Positions 51,870-61,809 of a stretch of DNA of 64,000 nucleotides are shown here, in pieces. Below the pieces are notes generated by a model. That model did not search any database. It was not told where the DNA came from and worked only from the letters and a program-made list of their open reading frames with translations. Position 1 is the first letter of the stretch, and each line of letters begins with the position of its first letter. The translations under genes were made by a program, and so were the position numbers. Source of the stretch: an uncultured Dorea sp. Lineage in GTDB: Bacteria > Bacillota > Clostridia > Lachnospirales > Lachnospiraceae. Location of the stretch: assembly GCA_910585725.1 (NCBI GenBank), contig CAJUFA010000012.1:27128-91127 (forward strand), written 5' to 3'.

Positions 51870-52948
51870 TTTATATAACATATATTGATCTTAACAGTAT
51901 GGAACATTCAGGAATTAAGAAGAAGGTTATGTCACAAATTATTGTCTTTCAGAAGTATTTTCATTGCGTTTATTATACGGCGTGGTGTGGAAGAATGCTG
52001 TATCTTATGAAAGATAATAAAATTATAGATAAAGAATTGGCATTTTCAAGACAAAAAGTGAATGAAATTCTTTGCGGGTGGTTAGAGGAGTATAAAATAA
52101 AGAGAACTTATATTAGATATAATTTGTCGGATAAATGGTTTATACATTTTTTGAAAGTACAGAAAGAAAAATGTATAAAATCTGTATTAGAAATTCCTAC
52201 GTATCCATACGACGGTGAAATGGCAGAAGGGTTATCAAAGATAGAGGATACACTTTATCGGGAACAACTATATAGATATGTGGATTTTGTTACTACGAAT
52301 TCTAATAGTAAATATATTTTTAATATAAGATGTATTCAATTATTGAACGGAGTAAACTTGGATGAAAACCCAATAGTATATAAGAAACAGAAAAATGGAA
52401 AAATAGTTCTTATTGGAGTTAGTACGTTGGCCAAGTGGCATGGCTATGAGAGGATTTTGGAGGGACTTTTTTATTACTATCAGAACAAAGGAGATTATGA
52501 GATTTTATTTAAAATAGTAGGAGAAGGTCCTGAAAAGCAAAGATATATTTCTATGGTTACTCAATATGATTTGGGAGCTTATGTGGAATTTTTGGGCAAG
52601 TTAGAGGGAGAAAGTTTAGAACAACAGTATAATATGTCTGATTTGGCAGTTAGTTCATTAGGCCTCTATAAAACAGGGATTCAAGAAGTGGCGCCTATAA
52701 AAGGCTCGGAATATTGTGCGAGAGGAATTCCATTTATATGCGGATACGATGATATGAGGTTCCCTGAATCCGTGGATTTTATTATGCATGTAACGAATGA
52801 TTCTAAGCCCATTGATATGTATCAGATAATTAATTTCTATCAACAAATAAATTCAAAACAGACGTATCAGGAAGAAATGCGCAATTACGCAATAAAACAT
52901 CTTACGTGGGACAGAGTTTTATCGTCGGTAATAGAAGTTTTGATATAA
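51866..52948 (+). CDS. GT4-like glycosyltransferase
   Basis: The 360-aa protein has the GT-B shape: a divergent N-half, L-L-N-G-V-N-L-D at the inter-domain linker, V-L-I-G-V-S-T-L-A-K-W-H-G-Y-E, F-K-I-V-G-E-G-P-E and V-E-F-L-G-K-L. The E-x7-E motif is altered (A-P-I-K-G-S-E-Y-C-A-R-G-I-P-F), but K-G-S-E-Y matches a known GT4 variant. It should add a sugar to the cluster's glycan. The start overlaps the previous stop. Confidence 0.8.
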   Translation: MIYITYIDLNSMEHSGIKKKVMSQIIVFQKYFHCVYYTAWCGRMLYLMKDNKIIDKELAFSRQKVNEILCGWLEEYKIKRTYIRYNLSDKWFIHFLKVQKEKCIKSVLEIPTYPYDGEMAEGLSKIEDTLYREQLYRYVDFVTTNSNSKYIFNIRCIQLLNGVNLDENPIVYKKQKNGKIVLIGVSTLAKWHGYERILEGLFYYYQNKGDYEILFKIVGEGPEKQRYISMVTQYDLGAYVEFLGKLEGESLEQQYNMSDLAVSSLGLYKTGIQEVAPIKGSEYCARGIPFICGYDDMRFPESVDFIMHVTNDSKPIDMYQIINFYQQINSKQTYQEEMRNYAIKHLTWDRVLSSVIEVLI

Positions 52949-52978
52949 GTAATGAGGTAAAGGGTGAGTGGATTATCG

Positions 52979-54931
52979 ATGAAACGTTTATGCATTTATT
53001 TAACCTATGATAAGCAGGGAATAGTAGATAATTATATTGGTTATATACTTAGCGAGATGAGAAATTGCGCAGAGTATATAGTTGTTATATGTAATATGAC
53101 AGAAGTGTTTTCTGGAATGGATATTCTGGAAAGATATTCAGATAAAATTATATGCCGAGAGAACATTGGTTTTGATGCCGGAGGGTTTAAAGAAGCCCTT
53201 TGCAGATTTATAGGTTGGGATACTGTGTTACAGTATGAAGAATTGATATTGGTTAATGATTCTTTTTTTGGGCCTTTTATACCAATGAAGGACATTTTTT
53301 CTGAAATGGAAAATAGAAATGTAGATTTTTGGGGATTGGCTAAGCACGGAACATATGAGGAAAAGGGAAGTATTAAATTTTTTGAACATATTCAATCATA
53401 TTTTCTGGTAATTGGTTCGACAATGCTTCACAGTGAACAATTTAAAAATTACTGGGAAGATATGCCGTTTTATTCGACATTTTTAGATGTTGTCTATCAG
53501 CATGAAGTGAAATTTACATCTTATTTTAAATCATTGGGATATACCTATGATGTTTTAGCAGATATCGAAATCAATGATTCCCAATTGAACCTTGCGAATA
53601 ATTATATACAATATGCAAAGATTTCATATGAATTAATAGAAAAAAGAAATTTTCCTTTTTTAAAAAGGCAGCAATTTGCTAATAATACTTTATCAAATCA
53701 AACTCAGGAGAATTTGTTTCAGGCCATAAATTATATAGATGAAAAAACAAATTATGATATTAATCTTATATGGAATAATATTATTCGTACATTTGATATG
53801 ACGGATTTACATAGGAATCTTTGTTTACAATATATAATATCGCCGGAAAGAAGGAAAACAGTTAATGTAAGAAATATAGTAATTATGGTTCATGCTATGT
53901 ATGAATCAGCAATAGAGTATGTATGTGAATATTTGGATAGACTGGGTGAAGAATGGAAGTCATGTGTATGGGTGATTTCAGAAAAAGAAAATATTATCAG
54001 GGGTTATCAAGAGCAGGGGATAAAAGGGGAAGTTTTGCATAGAAAGAACTCTAATGTACAAATAGATTTGAAAAAGTATGATTTTGTATGTATTTTGCAT
54101 GATGTAGATATGACATCAGATATGACTCCTAATTATGTAGGGAAATCTTATTTTTATTCTGTTTGGGAAAACCTGTTAAAGAATCAAAATCATGTTTTAG
54201 GAATATTAGAAAAATTTGAAAAAGAAAGCAGACTGGGGATTCTTGCACCGCCGCAACCGATCTTTGCAAATTATTTTGGAGAGCTTGGTAATGGATGGGA
54301 CGGGTATTACGAAGAAATAGAGGGAGCTGTTAAAAAGTTAAGACTTAATTGCCATCTATCAGAAGATACTCCTCCGTATAGAATAATGAGTGATCTTTGG
54401 ATTAGAGGAGATATAATAAGTCAGATTGTAGAACATGGGTCGGAATATTGTCAATGGTTACCGTACCTTTGGAGTTATTTCGCCCAAGATAAGGGGTATT
54501 ATTGCGGAATTGTTGAAAGTGTGAATTATGCTTCTATGAACGAGGTTAATTTATCTTTTTATTTAAATGAGATATTAGCGCAGATTAAAGCGGAATATGG
54601 TCCTTTCCATAATTTATGTGAAATGAAAGAAAAACTGCTATTAAACGGATTAAAAGCGTTTTGTGAAAAGAACGCTCGAATTTTGATTTATGGAGCGGGA
54701 TATTACGCAAAAAAATATAAGGATTTTCTATCGAATGTAGAGGCATGTGTGGTTTCAGACGGCGAAAAGAAAGCAGATTATTTAGGTGAATTTCCAATCA
54801 TGTATTTATCCGAAGTAAAGGAAATAAACAAATGTGGAATTGTATTATGTCTTAATAAAAAAAATCAGGAGCATGTATTACCGGTCTTAAAAAGGTTTGG
54901 GGTGAAAGATTGTTTCTGTATATCTGAGTAA
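52979..54931 (+). CDS. RgpF-like glycosyltransferase with C-terminal Rossmann-like domain
   Basis: Starts are possible at GTG 52964 or ATG 52979; I prefer the ATG, giving 650 aa. The N-half matches the rhamnan synthesis F family (L-C-I-Y-L-T-Y-D, E-N-I-G-F-D-A-G-G-F-K, L-V-N-D-S-F-F-G-P), which acts in rhamnose-rich cell-wall polysaccharide synthesis. The middle continues with L-G-I-L-A-P-P, also typical. Residues about 565-650 are the recurrent unit (A-R-I-L-I-Y-G-A-G-Y-Y-A-K-K, then V-V-S-D). No dTDP-rhamnose genes are in the window, so if rhamnose is used it is made elsewhere. Confidence 0.88.
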   Translation: MKRLCIYLTYDKQGIVDNYIGYILSEMRNCAEYIVVICNMTEVFSGMDILERYSDKIICRENIGFDAGGFKEALCRFIGWDTVLQYEELILVNDSFFGPFIPMKDIFSEMENRNVDFWGLAKHGTYEEKGSIKFFEHIQSYFLVIGSTMLHSEQFKNYWEDMPFYSTFLDVVYQHEVKFTSYFKSLGYTYDVLADIEINDSQLNLANNYIQYAKISYELIEKRNFPFLKRQQFANNTLSNQTQENLFQAINYIDEKTNYDINLIWNNIIRTFDMTDLHRNLCLQYIISPERRKTVNVRNIVIMVHAMYESAIEYVCEYLDRLGEEWKSCVWVISEKENIIRGYQEQGIKGEVLHRKNSNVQIDLKKYDFVCILHDVDMTSDMTPNYVGKSYFYSVWENLLKNQNHVLGILEKFEKESRLGILAPPQPIFANYFGELGNGWDGYYEEIEGAVKKLRLNCHLSEDTPPYRIMSDLWIRGDIISQIVEHGSEYCQWLPYLWSYFAQDKGYYCGIVESVNYASMNEVNLSFYLNEILAQIKAEYGPFHNLCEMKEKLLLNGLKAFCEKNARILIYGAGYYAKKYKDFLSNVEACVVSDGEKKADYLGEFPIMYLSEVKEINKCGIVLCLNKKNQEHVLPVLKRFGVKDCFCISE

Positions 54932-55023
54932 AATCCTACAATTATAATACATTTGGTTTGCGAAGGATAGTATATATCAGCTTTATGAAAAAAGAATATA
55001 TGTGAAAGTGTGGGAAAGTAAAT

Positions 55024-55500
55024 ATGAAACGTAACATATTGTTAATATTTTTTTTATTTACCAATGTATTAATTGTCAGGCTATTGAATTTCTATCAAAA
55101 GAAGCAATTGCAAAGCTCTCAATGGCATATAAAGCGTTTTCAGGATCATTACTGGCTGTTAAACCATTGGCTGGAACTAAAAAATGAAGGAAAAAGTATC
55201 GCGACTTACTTTGAGGACATGGGGTATCGTCATATTGCCGTTTATGGAATGGCGGAACTAGGCAACAGGCTTATGGAAGATTTGGAAGACAGTTCAGTTC
55301 AGATTGATTATGGAATAGACCGAGATATTTCCTGTTCCATTGCGCGGATAGACGAGGTGTATTATCCGGAGGATGAACTTCCGGAGACGGACGTAATTGT
55401 TGTGACCCCGTATTCTATGTTTGAAGAGATTAAAGAATTGTTGGAGAAAAAGGTCAAATGTCCGGTTATTTCGCTGGAAGAAGTAGTGTGGAGTGTATAG
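55024..55500 (+). CDS. Membrane-anchored Rossmann-like protein (158 aa, paralogue of 48443)
   Basis: The protein has an N-terminal transmembrane helix (N-I-L-L-I-F-F-L-F-T-N-V-L-I-V) whose codons include a run of eight T. A helical part (Y-W-L-L-N-H-W-L-E-L-K) follows, then the recurrent unit: H-I-A-V-Y-G-M-A-E-L-G-N-R-L, G-I-D-R-D, D-V-I-V-V-T-P, ending C-P-V-I-S-L-E-E-V-V-W. It aligns end to end with the 48443 product, including length and the G-I-D-R motif, but uses a different anchor sequence. Confidence 0.75.
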   Translation: MKRNILLIFFLFTNVLIVRLLNFYQKKQLQSSQWHIKRFQDHYWLLNHWLELKNEGKSIATYFEDMGYRHIAVYGMAELGNRLMEDLEDSSVQIDYGIDRDISCSIARIDEVYYPEDELPETDVIVVTPYSMFEEIKELLEKKVKCPVISLEEVVWSV

Positions 55501-55502
55501 AG

Positions 55503-56582
55503 ATGAAGTTGATTGCAATGTACTTACCCCAATTTCATGAGATCCCGGAAAATAATGATGCGTGGGGAAATGGTTTTACGGAATGGGTGAACGTTAAGAA
55601 AGCAAGACCGTTATTCTTAGGGCATAACCAGCCTCGGATACCGCTTCATAATAATTATTATAATCTGTTAGAGCGAGGTGTGATGGAAAAGCAGATGAAG
55701 CTTGCTAAGCAGGCGGGCATCTATGGTTTCTGCTTTTACCATTATTGGTTCGGCGAACGTATGGTATTGGAGAAACCGGCGGAAATGCTTCTAAATAATA
55801 AGAATATAGATTTCCATTATTGCTTTTCATGGGCGAACGAACCATGGACAAAAACCTGGCATGGCGCCGGTGGAAATAAAGAGATATTAATTCCTCAGAT
55901 CTATGGGGGAGAAGAAGAATGGAAAGCACATTATCAATATTTTCGTCCTTACTTTTTGGATGAAAGATACATAAAAGAAGACAATAAACCTGTTTTGATG
56001 ATTTATCGCCTGCGTAATATTCCTCACTTTAACGACATGATCCGGTATTGGAATACATGTGCCAGGAAGGACGGGTTCTCCGGAGTTTTTATCATTTCTA
56101 TGAATCGATGCAGGGAGAATGTATGGAAGAGCCGCTGGGTCAACGCGTCTGTAGATTTTGAACCGAATCGGACAAAAGCAGAAATGATAGACACAAAGGC
56201 AGCTATTGCGCCAAAAGAAGGCGGAAGTCTCCTGTGGAACCGCTTTGCCATGAAATGTATTGATTATAAAAAGTTGAACGAGATGATGCTTGGAAAAAAA
56301 CATGAGAAAGATCATTTTAGGATGGCGTTTGTGGATTTTGACGACTCGCCCAGGCGGAACACGAGGGCGATTATTATGAAGGGGAGCAGTCCGGAGAGGT
56401 TTGGAAAGTACCTAAGAAAAACGATACGGTTAAGCATGCAGGAAGAGAATGAATATGTCTTTTTGAATGCGTGGAACGAATGGGGAGAAGGAAATTATCT
56501 GGAACCGGATACGAGACATGGATATTCTTATCTAAACCAGATAAAGAAAGTATTGGATGATTTGGAGAAAGAAAAGGAATGA
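55503..56582 (+). CDS. WbsX-like / GH99-like glycan-processing protein
   Basis: I start it at ATG 55503 (MKLIAMYLPQFHEIPENNDA), two bases after the previous stop. The 359-aa protein has the WbsX signature: W-G-N-G-F-T-E-W-V-N-V, then Q-P-R-I-P, G-I-Y-G-F-C-F-Y-H-Y-W-F, C-F-S-W-A-N-E-P-W-T-K and N-A-W-N-E-W-G-E-G-N-Y. WbsX proteins lie in O-antigen and capsule clusters, and the fold is related to GH99 endo-glycosidases; their reaction is not well established. Here composition becomes less A+T-rich again. Confidence 0.88.
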   Translation: MKLIAMYLPQFHEIPENNDAWGNGFTEWVNVKKARPLFLGHNQPRIPLHNNYYNLLERGVMEKQMKLAKQAGIYGFCFYHYWFGERMVLEKPAEMLLNNKNIDFHYCFSWANEPWTKTWHGAGGNKEILIPQIYGGEEEWKAHYQYFRPYFLDERYIKEDNKPVLMIYRLRNIPHFNDMIRYWNTCARKDGFSGVFIISMNRCRENVWKSRWVNASVDFEPNRTKAEMIDTKAAIAPKEGGSLLWNRFAMKCIDYKKLNEMMLGKKHEKDHFRMAFVDFDDSPRRNTRAIIMKGSSPERFGKYLRKTIRLSMQEENEYVFLNAWNEWGEGNYLEPDTRHGYSYLNQIKKVLDDLEKEKE

Positions 56583-57742
56583 ATAGTTTCGGTCAAGTTT
56601 CGGTCAGTGTTATCGTGCCGGTTTACAATGTGGACAAGTTGCTAAATAAGTGCCTGGATTCTATTGCCGCGCAGACATACGATGATTTTGAAGTGATTCT
56701 CATTGACGACGGGTCGGAGGATTTATCAGGAACCATATGTGACGAATATGCTTCCAGGTATGGATATATGCATGTATATCATCAGGAAAATAGAGGAGTC
56801 GTAAGCGCCAGGAACTACGGAATCCGTCTTGCAAAGGGGACATATCTTTCGTTTATTGACGCGGACGATTGGGTAGAACCGGATTTCCTTCAACGATTTA
56901 TCGATAATATAGAGGAATATGACGCTGATATCGTGATCACTGGTTACAGTAAAGATACAAAGGACCAGAAAAAAAGAGAGAAAAATCATATAGAAGCCGG
57001 CGTATATGAAGGCGAATCTTTGATTCCTTTTTATAAGAGTATGCTGCAGTATAACACGTCTTATGAATTTGGAGTGCAGCCTTTCCTGGTAAATAAGATA
57101 TTTAAGCGGGAGATGTTTATCGAATGTTCCGCGGGACTAGACCCTCAAATATATGAGGCGGAGGATGCGGCAATCGTGTTTCCGTACTTATTGCATAGTA
57201 AGAGGATCGTAGTGACGGAAGACTGCCCATATCATTATGTTTACCGGAAATCTTCTGCGACAAATGAGAGAAAGTTTAATTATTTTGAAAATATATCACG
57301 TCTCTTTTTATACCTGAATCGCAAATTCCAGGAGACAGAGTATTACGATGTTATGCTGCCTCAGCTTGGTCCGTATATGCGGATGCTGATATACATCGAG
57401 AATCCGGATGCATTTTTGGAAGAGGGGAAATATATATTTCCGTTTCGGAAGGTGCCGGTAGATTCCAGAATTGTTCTGTATGGGGCCGGGCATGTGGGCA
57501 GGGTGTACCGCCATCAGATAAGATTGTCGCAATATTGCCGTTTGGCTGCATGGGCGGACGCGGCTTATTCCAGGGAAGAATTGAAGCAATTAGGCGTCGT
57601 TTCACCTGATTTATTAAAGGAGCTGGAGTATGATCTCATCGTGATTGCGATAGAGAATAAAGAGACGATAAGTGTGGTGAAAGCGATGCTCATGAAGATG
57701 GGAATAGCGGAGGAAAGGATTGTTGTTGCCGATGGGGTATGA
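56579..57742 (+). CDS. GT2-family glycosyltransferase with C-terminal Rossmann-like domain
   Basis: The 387-aa protein starts with a standard GT2 domain: V-I-V-P-V-Y-N-V-D, L-I-D-D-G-S-E-D, E-N-R-G-V-V-S-A-R-N-Y-G, and the metal site F-I-D-A-D-D-W-V. The recurrent unit lies at about 295-387 (R-I-V-L-Y-G-A-G-H-V-G-R-V, then L-I-V-I-A-I-E-N-K). It overlaps its neighbours on both sides. It is a typical wall-glycan or capsule transferase core with the cluster's extra domain. Confidence 0.92.
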   Translation: MNSFGQVSVSVIVPVYNVDKLLNKCLDSIAAQTYDDFEVILIDDGSEDLSGTICDEYASRYGYMHVYHQENRGVVSARNYGIRLAKGTYLSFIDADDWVEPDFLQRFIDNIEEYDADIVITGYSKDTKDQKKREKNHIEAGVYEGESLIPFYKSMLQYNTSYEFGVQPFLVNKIFKREMFIECSAGLDPQIYEAEDAAIVFPYLLHSKRIVVTEDCPYHYVYRKSSATNERKFNYFENISRLFLYLNRKFQETEYYDVMLPQLGPYMRMLIYIENPDAFLEEGKYIFPFRKVPVDSRIVLYGAGHVGRVYRHQIRLSQYCRLAAWADAAYSREELKQLGVVSPDLLKELEYDLIVIAIENKETISVVKAMLMKMGIAEERIVVADGV

Positions 57743-59156
57743 AAGGGCGCCGGATGATGAGAAGCCGGAAGTAATAGAGCCGGAAGTATCCGTGATTATG
57801 TATGTAAAAAACGGGATGCCGTATTTTGAAAAGGCGCTTAAAAGCGTTATGGATCAGACATTGCATCGGATAGAGATTCTGGTCATCGACGCCGGAAGCA
57901 CGGACGGAACGGCAGAATATGTAAGACAGTGTCAGACTCTGGATTCCAGGATTCGTCTCCTATGTTCGCAGCAGGGAAGTGTCGGCGCGCAGTTTAATCT
58001 GGGAGTAGAGAAAGCAAGGGGCGAATACATAGGAATCGTAGAGTCGGATGATTTTATCTTACCTGAGATGTATGAAGAGCAGTTGACCTGTGCAAGGGAA
58101 TATGGCTGTGATGTCCTGCGTGCAGATAATTATATATTCTTCGGGGACGGCGAGCATGAGATCCGATTGAGAACGAAGGTCTCACATAAGAAATCCAATT
58201 ACGGCAGAATCATGTGCGCTATGCAAGAGCCGGAAAATGTATTTATAGGCGGAAGTTTTTGGACGGGACTTTACAAGCGGGAATTTCTTATTGAAAAAAA
58301 CATACGGATGAATGAAACTCCTGGGGCGGCATATCAGGATTTTGGTTTTCTGTTCCTGACAGGGGCGTTGGCTCGGAGTATTTATATTATGCCCCAGGCA
58401 TTTTACTGTTATAGGAAAGATAACCCGTCTTCTTCCTGTAACCGCCCGTCAAGGTGGGACATGCCGGTGCAAGAGTATCGTCTTTTAGAAAAGGAACTGA
58501 AGAAAAGAGGGATCTGGGATCGATATAAAGAATATTTTTTCTTGTGGAAAGTAAGGAATGAGAGATGGTTTTACTTTAATCTCGATCTGGAAGGAAAGAG
58601 AAGCTTTATACATTTGTTTTATGAAGATATGAAAGAGGTTGCAGAGGAATCTTTTCTGACTTTGTTATGCCGTGATAAAGAGCGGGAATTTCTAGAGAAC
58701 GTGAAGCAGGGGGAGAAGTCTCTGTATGATTATTTGGAAGGTAAAGACCGAATATGGGAAGAGAGCGTCAGGAAGATAGAAGCTTTGGATACCTTGGATG
58801 TTTTGGAGAATTCCAGGATTTATTTATTTGGCGCGGGAAACATTGGGCGGATTCTGTGCTGGTTTTTGCAGAATCGCAACACTCAAATAAGATGTCAGAA
58901 CAAACAGAAGATTGCTTATGTGGATAATTCGCGGGAACTTTGGGGGATGGAACTAGAAGGAGTATCTGTCGTTCCCCCGCAGGACGCGCTGCAATCGCAA
59001 CAGGCTTTTTTTATTGTCTGCAGTGAGAATTACGCGGGCGAAATTCACTGTCAGCTCAAAGATGCGGGAGTGGAAGACAGATTTATTGCCGTTTGTGACG
59101 ATATGGATTCATGTATCCGGTTGATTATGAGGAGAACGATAAACATATGTGTATAG
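57732..59156 (+). CDS. GT2-family glycosyltransferase with C-terminal Rossmann-like domain
   Basis: Start is ATG 57732 (or TTG 57720); it overlaps the previous gene. The protein of about 474 aa has V-S-V-I-M-Y-V-K-N-G-M-P-Y, V-I-D-A-G-S-T-D-G-T-A-E-Y, and the metal site V-E-S-D-D-F-I. The recurrent unit lies near residues 360-460 (R-I-Y-L-F-G-A-G-N-I-G-R-I, Y-V-D-N-S, F-F-I-V-C-S-E-N-Y). The domain order is the same as the gene before, but the two are not close copies. Confidence 0.92.
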   Translation: MGYERAPDDEKPEVIEPEVSVIMYVKNGMPYFEKALKSVMDQTLHRIEILVIDAGSTDGTAEYVRQCQTLDSRIRLLCSQQGSVGAQFNLGVEKARGEYIGIVESDDFILPEMYEEQLTCAREYGCDVLRADNYIFFGDGEHEIRLRTKVSHKKSNYGRIMCAMQEPENVFIGGSFWTGLYKREFLIEKNIRMNETPGAAYQDFGFLFLTGALARSIYIMPQAFYCYRKDNPSSSCNRPSRWDMPVQEYRLLEKELKKRGIWDRYKEYFFLWKVRNERWFYFNLDLEGKRSFIHLFYEDMKEVAEESFLTLLCRDKEREFLENVKQGEKSLYDYLEGKDRIWEESVRKIEALDTLDVLENSRIYLFGAGNIGRILCWFLQNRNTQIRCQNKQKIAYVDNSRELWGMELEGVSVVPPQDALQSQQAFFIVCSENYAGEIHCQLKDAGVEDRFIAVCDDMDSCIRLIMRRTINICV

Positions 59157-60228
59157 CAGAGTGCAGCAAAAAAATATATCAAAAACTGGCGGATGTACAG
59201 TCGAGGATGATCTATTTGAACCGTTTAAACTACAGCCTGACAGAGGACAGATGTTTTATAGAAGACATGGTAAACCGTACTTTGCGGCAGAATCCACTCT
59301 GGACATCCTTCTGCGAAGCGCTTGAAAGGGAAGCTGAAAAGAATAGGATGGTAATATTCGGGGCAGGCATATGGGGGAATATCTTATACCAGGAGACAGA
59401 AAAACGAATCCCATGGAAAGCTTCGGTTGACAGTGATCCGCAGAATAAATGCGTAGGGCAGTTGGAGGTAGTATCTTTTGACAGGTTTGTAGAAGATTAT
59501 GCGGGAGAAACGGTGGTTTTGTCATCTTATAAAAACGGCAGGGAGATGTATAGGCAGATAAGAGATGCAGGTATTCCGGATGACAGAATTATGGATGCAG
59601 GAGACGTCATATACGAGCTGACGGAGAAAGCGATTTACTTTGACCTGGATCAGTGCAGTGCACAGGGAGAACAAGAGATCTTTATTGACGCAGGTGGTTT
59701 TGACGGACTGACGACGGCACAGTTTATGAATTGGTGTAATGGGAAGGGGTATTCTTACATTTTCGAGCCGGACGAACGAAACCGGCTCTTGATCAGGAAG
59801 AATTTAAAGCATATCCCGAATTATGAGATTGTGCCGAAAGCATTATGGTCAAGAACGGCAAGGCTGGCAATGGATGCAAAGGGGAGTTTTGCGTCAAGTG
59901 TCAGTGAATTAGGTGAAAATAAGGAAGTAGATCCAGAAGTAGATTCTAAAGAAGCGATAGAGTCGGTCTCTTTGGATGATTTTGTATGTGAAGGAAGAAT
60001 CACTTACATAAAGATGGACATTGAAGGCGCTGAAATGGAAGCCTTACGAGGAGCGGCTCATATATAAGGACGTATAAGCCGAAACTGGCGGTCAGCATTT
60101 ACCATAAGAAAGAAGATATATGGGAGATTCCGCATTTGATTTTGACTTATTGCCCGGATTATAGATTCTATCTCAGGCATTATTCATTTTCGGAATATGA
60201 TACAGTTTTATATGCGGTACCTTTATAA
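59147..60228 (+). pseudogene. FkbM methyltransferase with N-terminal Rossmann-like domain, frameshifted near its end
   Basis: From ATG 59147 (site GAGGAG) the frame encodes the recurrent unit (M-V-I-F-G-A-G-I-W-G-N-I), the FkbM SAM motif (F-I-D-A-G-G-F-D-G-L-T), F-E-P-D-E and K-M-D-I-E-G-A-E-M-E-A-L, but stops at 60067. Another frame continues at once with R-T-Y-K-P-K-L-A-V-S-I-Y-H-K-K-E-D-I-W to the stop at 60228. This is the normal FkbM end, as in P-R-L-A-I-C-I-Y-H-K-P-E-D in the 40749 gene. By alignment with its two relatives, one base is missing near 60062-60066. Repaired, it would be 360 aa. As read, the last beta strands are lost. Confidence 0.83.
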
Positions 60229-60255
60229 AGAGTTGGAGACGGAGAAAAGCATTGT

Positions 60256-61809
60256 ATGAAGTTCTTACTTTTTGGCACAGGTGATTATTACAACCGATAC
60301 AGGATCTGGTTTGACAGCAAGGATATAGCCGCCCTGATAGATAACGCAGAAGAAAAGCAGGGACAGTATGTAGATGGAATTCGTGTGATTTCGCCGGAGG
60401 ATGTTTCCCGATATGAATATGATGCAGTTGTTATTCTAAGTTTTTACGTCAAAGCCATGAAGGCCCAGCTGATAGATCTGGGGGTAGAAGAGAAGAAGAT
60501 ATATCATTTTTTTGACTTGCACGATCTCATCTATCATCCAGGGATCAGGAGAAGGATCTGCTGTTATGGATTACAAGACTGTACTGAATCGGTATATGAT
60601 TATCGGTCAGAAAGTAAGCAGTCGGGGAGCGAGCAGTCAGGGATTTGTCATCGATTGGAAGTTTCTTTTCTATCAGAGAAACACTGCGGATCAAGCAAAA
60701 AGATTTTACTTTTGAGCAATGATCTTACACTGGGAGGCCCGGCAATCGCTTTGTATCATGCGGCGCAGATATTGATAAAGAGAGGATACCGGGTAGTCTA
60801 TGGTTCCATGCTGGATGGTCCGTTGCGAGATATACTGACCGAGGAAGGAATCCCGGTGATCGTAGATGAGAATCTGATGATTCAGACGATGGATGAAGCG
60901 CAATGGGTTAGAAAGTATTCCTTCATTATCTGTAATACCATGAACTTTCATGTATTCCTTTCTGGGAGAGACAAGAGGATACCTGTCGCATGGTGGCTGC
61001 ATGACGCTTTATTTTTCTATGACGGGATAAGGCGGGAAGCGCTGGATAAGCTTACACAGGACAACATGGCAGTCTGGAGCGTGGGTCCGATACCAGAGCG
61101 GGCAGTGAAAGCATTCAGGCCGGATTTTTATGTGGAAGATCTGATATATGGAGTGACAGATCAGGCAGAGGAAGAGAATAGAGGCAAAGTAACCGGGAAC
61201 GCCATGGTCAAGAATGTGGAGGAGAAAAAAGAGAGAGTAGAGACAGGCAGACGAGATGAACAGAAGATTATAATTCGATTCATTACAATTGGTTACATAG
61301 AACATCGTAAAGGACAGGATATTTTGTTGGAAGCAATTAAGGGCCTGGAACAGGATATCAGGCAGAAAGCAGAATTCTTGTTTGTCGGGCAGAATACGTC
61401 TTTACTGGCAAAAGATCTAATAGCAGCCGCAGGGGAGATACCAGAGATTAGATTTACCGGACCGGTGAATAGAAGTAAGATCGATAGTCTGTTAGGGAGA
61501 GCCGATATGCTGGTATGTCCGTCGAGGGAGGATCCGATGCCTACGGTAGCAGCAGAGGCGATGATGCACAAAGTACCGTGTTTGGTTTCAGATACCACGG
61601 GTACGGTGAAATATATCAGAGACGGAATCGACGGATTGATATTTCAAAGTGAAAACGCTGAACAGTTAAAAGAGACGCTGGAAAGATGTATCAGGGGTGA
61701 ATTTGATCTGGACCAGATGGGCAGGAATGCAAGAAATGCGTATGAAAAATATTTCTCTATGGAAGCGTTTGAAAATCGCCTTATGGATCTTATTTCAAAT
61801 CAGATATAA
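60256..61809 (+). CDS. GT4-family glycosyltransferase with N-terminal Rossmann-like domain
   Basis: Residues 1-90 of this 517-aa protein are the recurrent unit (K-F-L-L-F-G-T-G-D-Y-Y-N-R, A-L-I-D-N, A-V-V-I-L-S-F-Y-V). After a variable linker comes a GT4 enzyme (S-N-D-L-T-L-G-G-P-A-I-A-L-Y, W-W-L-H-D-A, I-T-I-G-Y-I-E-H-R-K-G-Q-D, F-T-G-P-V-N-R, and R-E-D-P-M-P-T-V-A-A-E-A-M as E-x7-E). The linker between residues 115-150 is rich in Ser and Gln. It has no close start alternatives. Confidence 0.9.
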   Translation: MKFLLFGTGDYYNRYRIWFDSKDIAALIDNAEEKQGQYVDGIRVISPEDVSRYEYDAVVILSFYVKAMKAQLIDLGVEEKKIYHFFDLHDLIYHPGIRRRICCYGLQDCTESVYDYRSESKQSGSEQSGICHRLEVSFLSEKHCGSSKKILLLSNDLTLGGPAIALYHAAQILIKRGYRVVYGSMLDGPLRDILTEEGIPVIVDENLMIQTMDEAQWVRKYSFIICNTMNFHVFLSGRDKRIPVAWWLHDALFFYDGIRREALDKLTQDNMAVWSVGPIPERAVKAFRPDFYVEDLIYGVTDQAEEENRGKVTGNAMVKNVEEKKERVETGRRDEQKIIIRFITIGYIEHRKGQDILLEAIKGLEQDIRQKAEFLFVGQNTSLLAKDLIAAAGEIPEIRFTGPVNRSKIDSLLGRADMLVCPSREDPMPTVAAEAMMHKVPCLVSDTTGTVKYIRDGIDGLIFQSENAEQLKETLERCIRGEFDLDQMGRNARNAYEKYFSMEAFENRLMDLISNQI

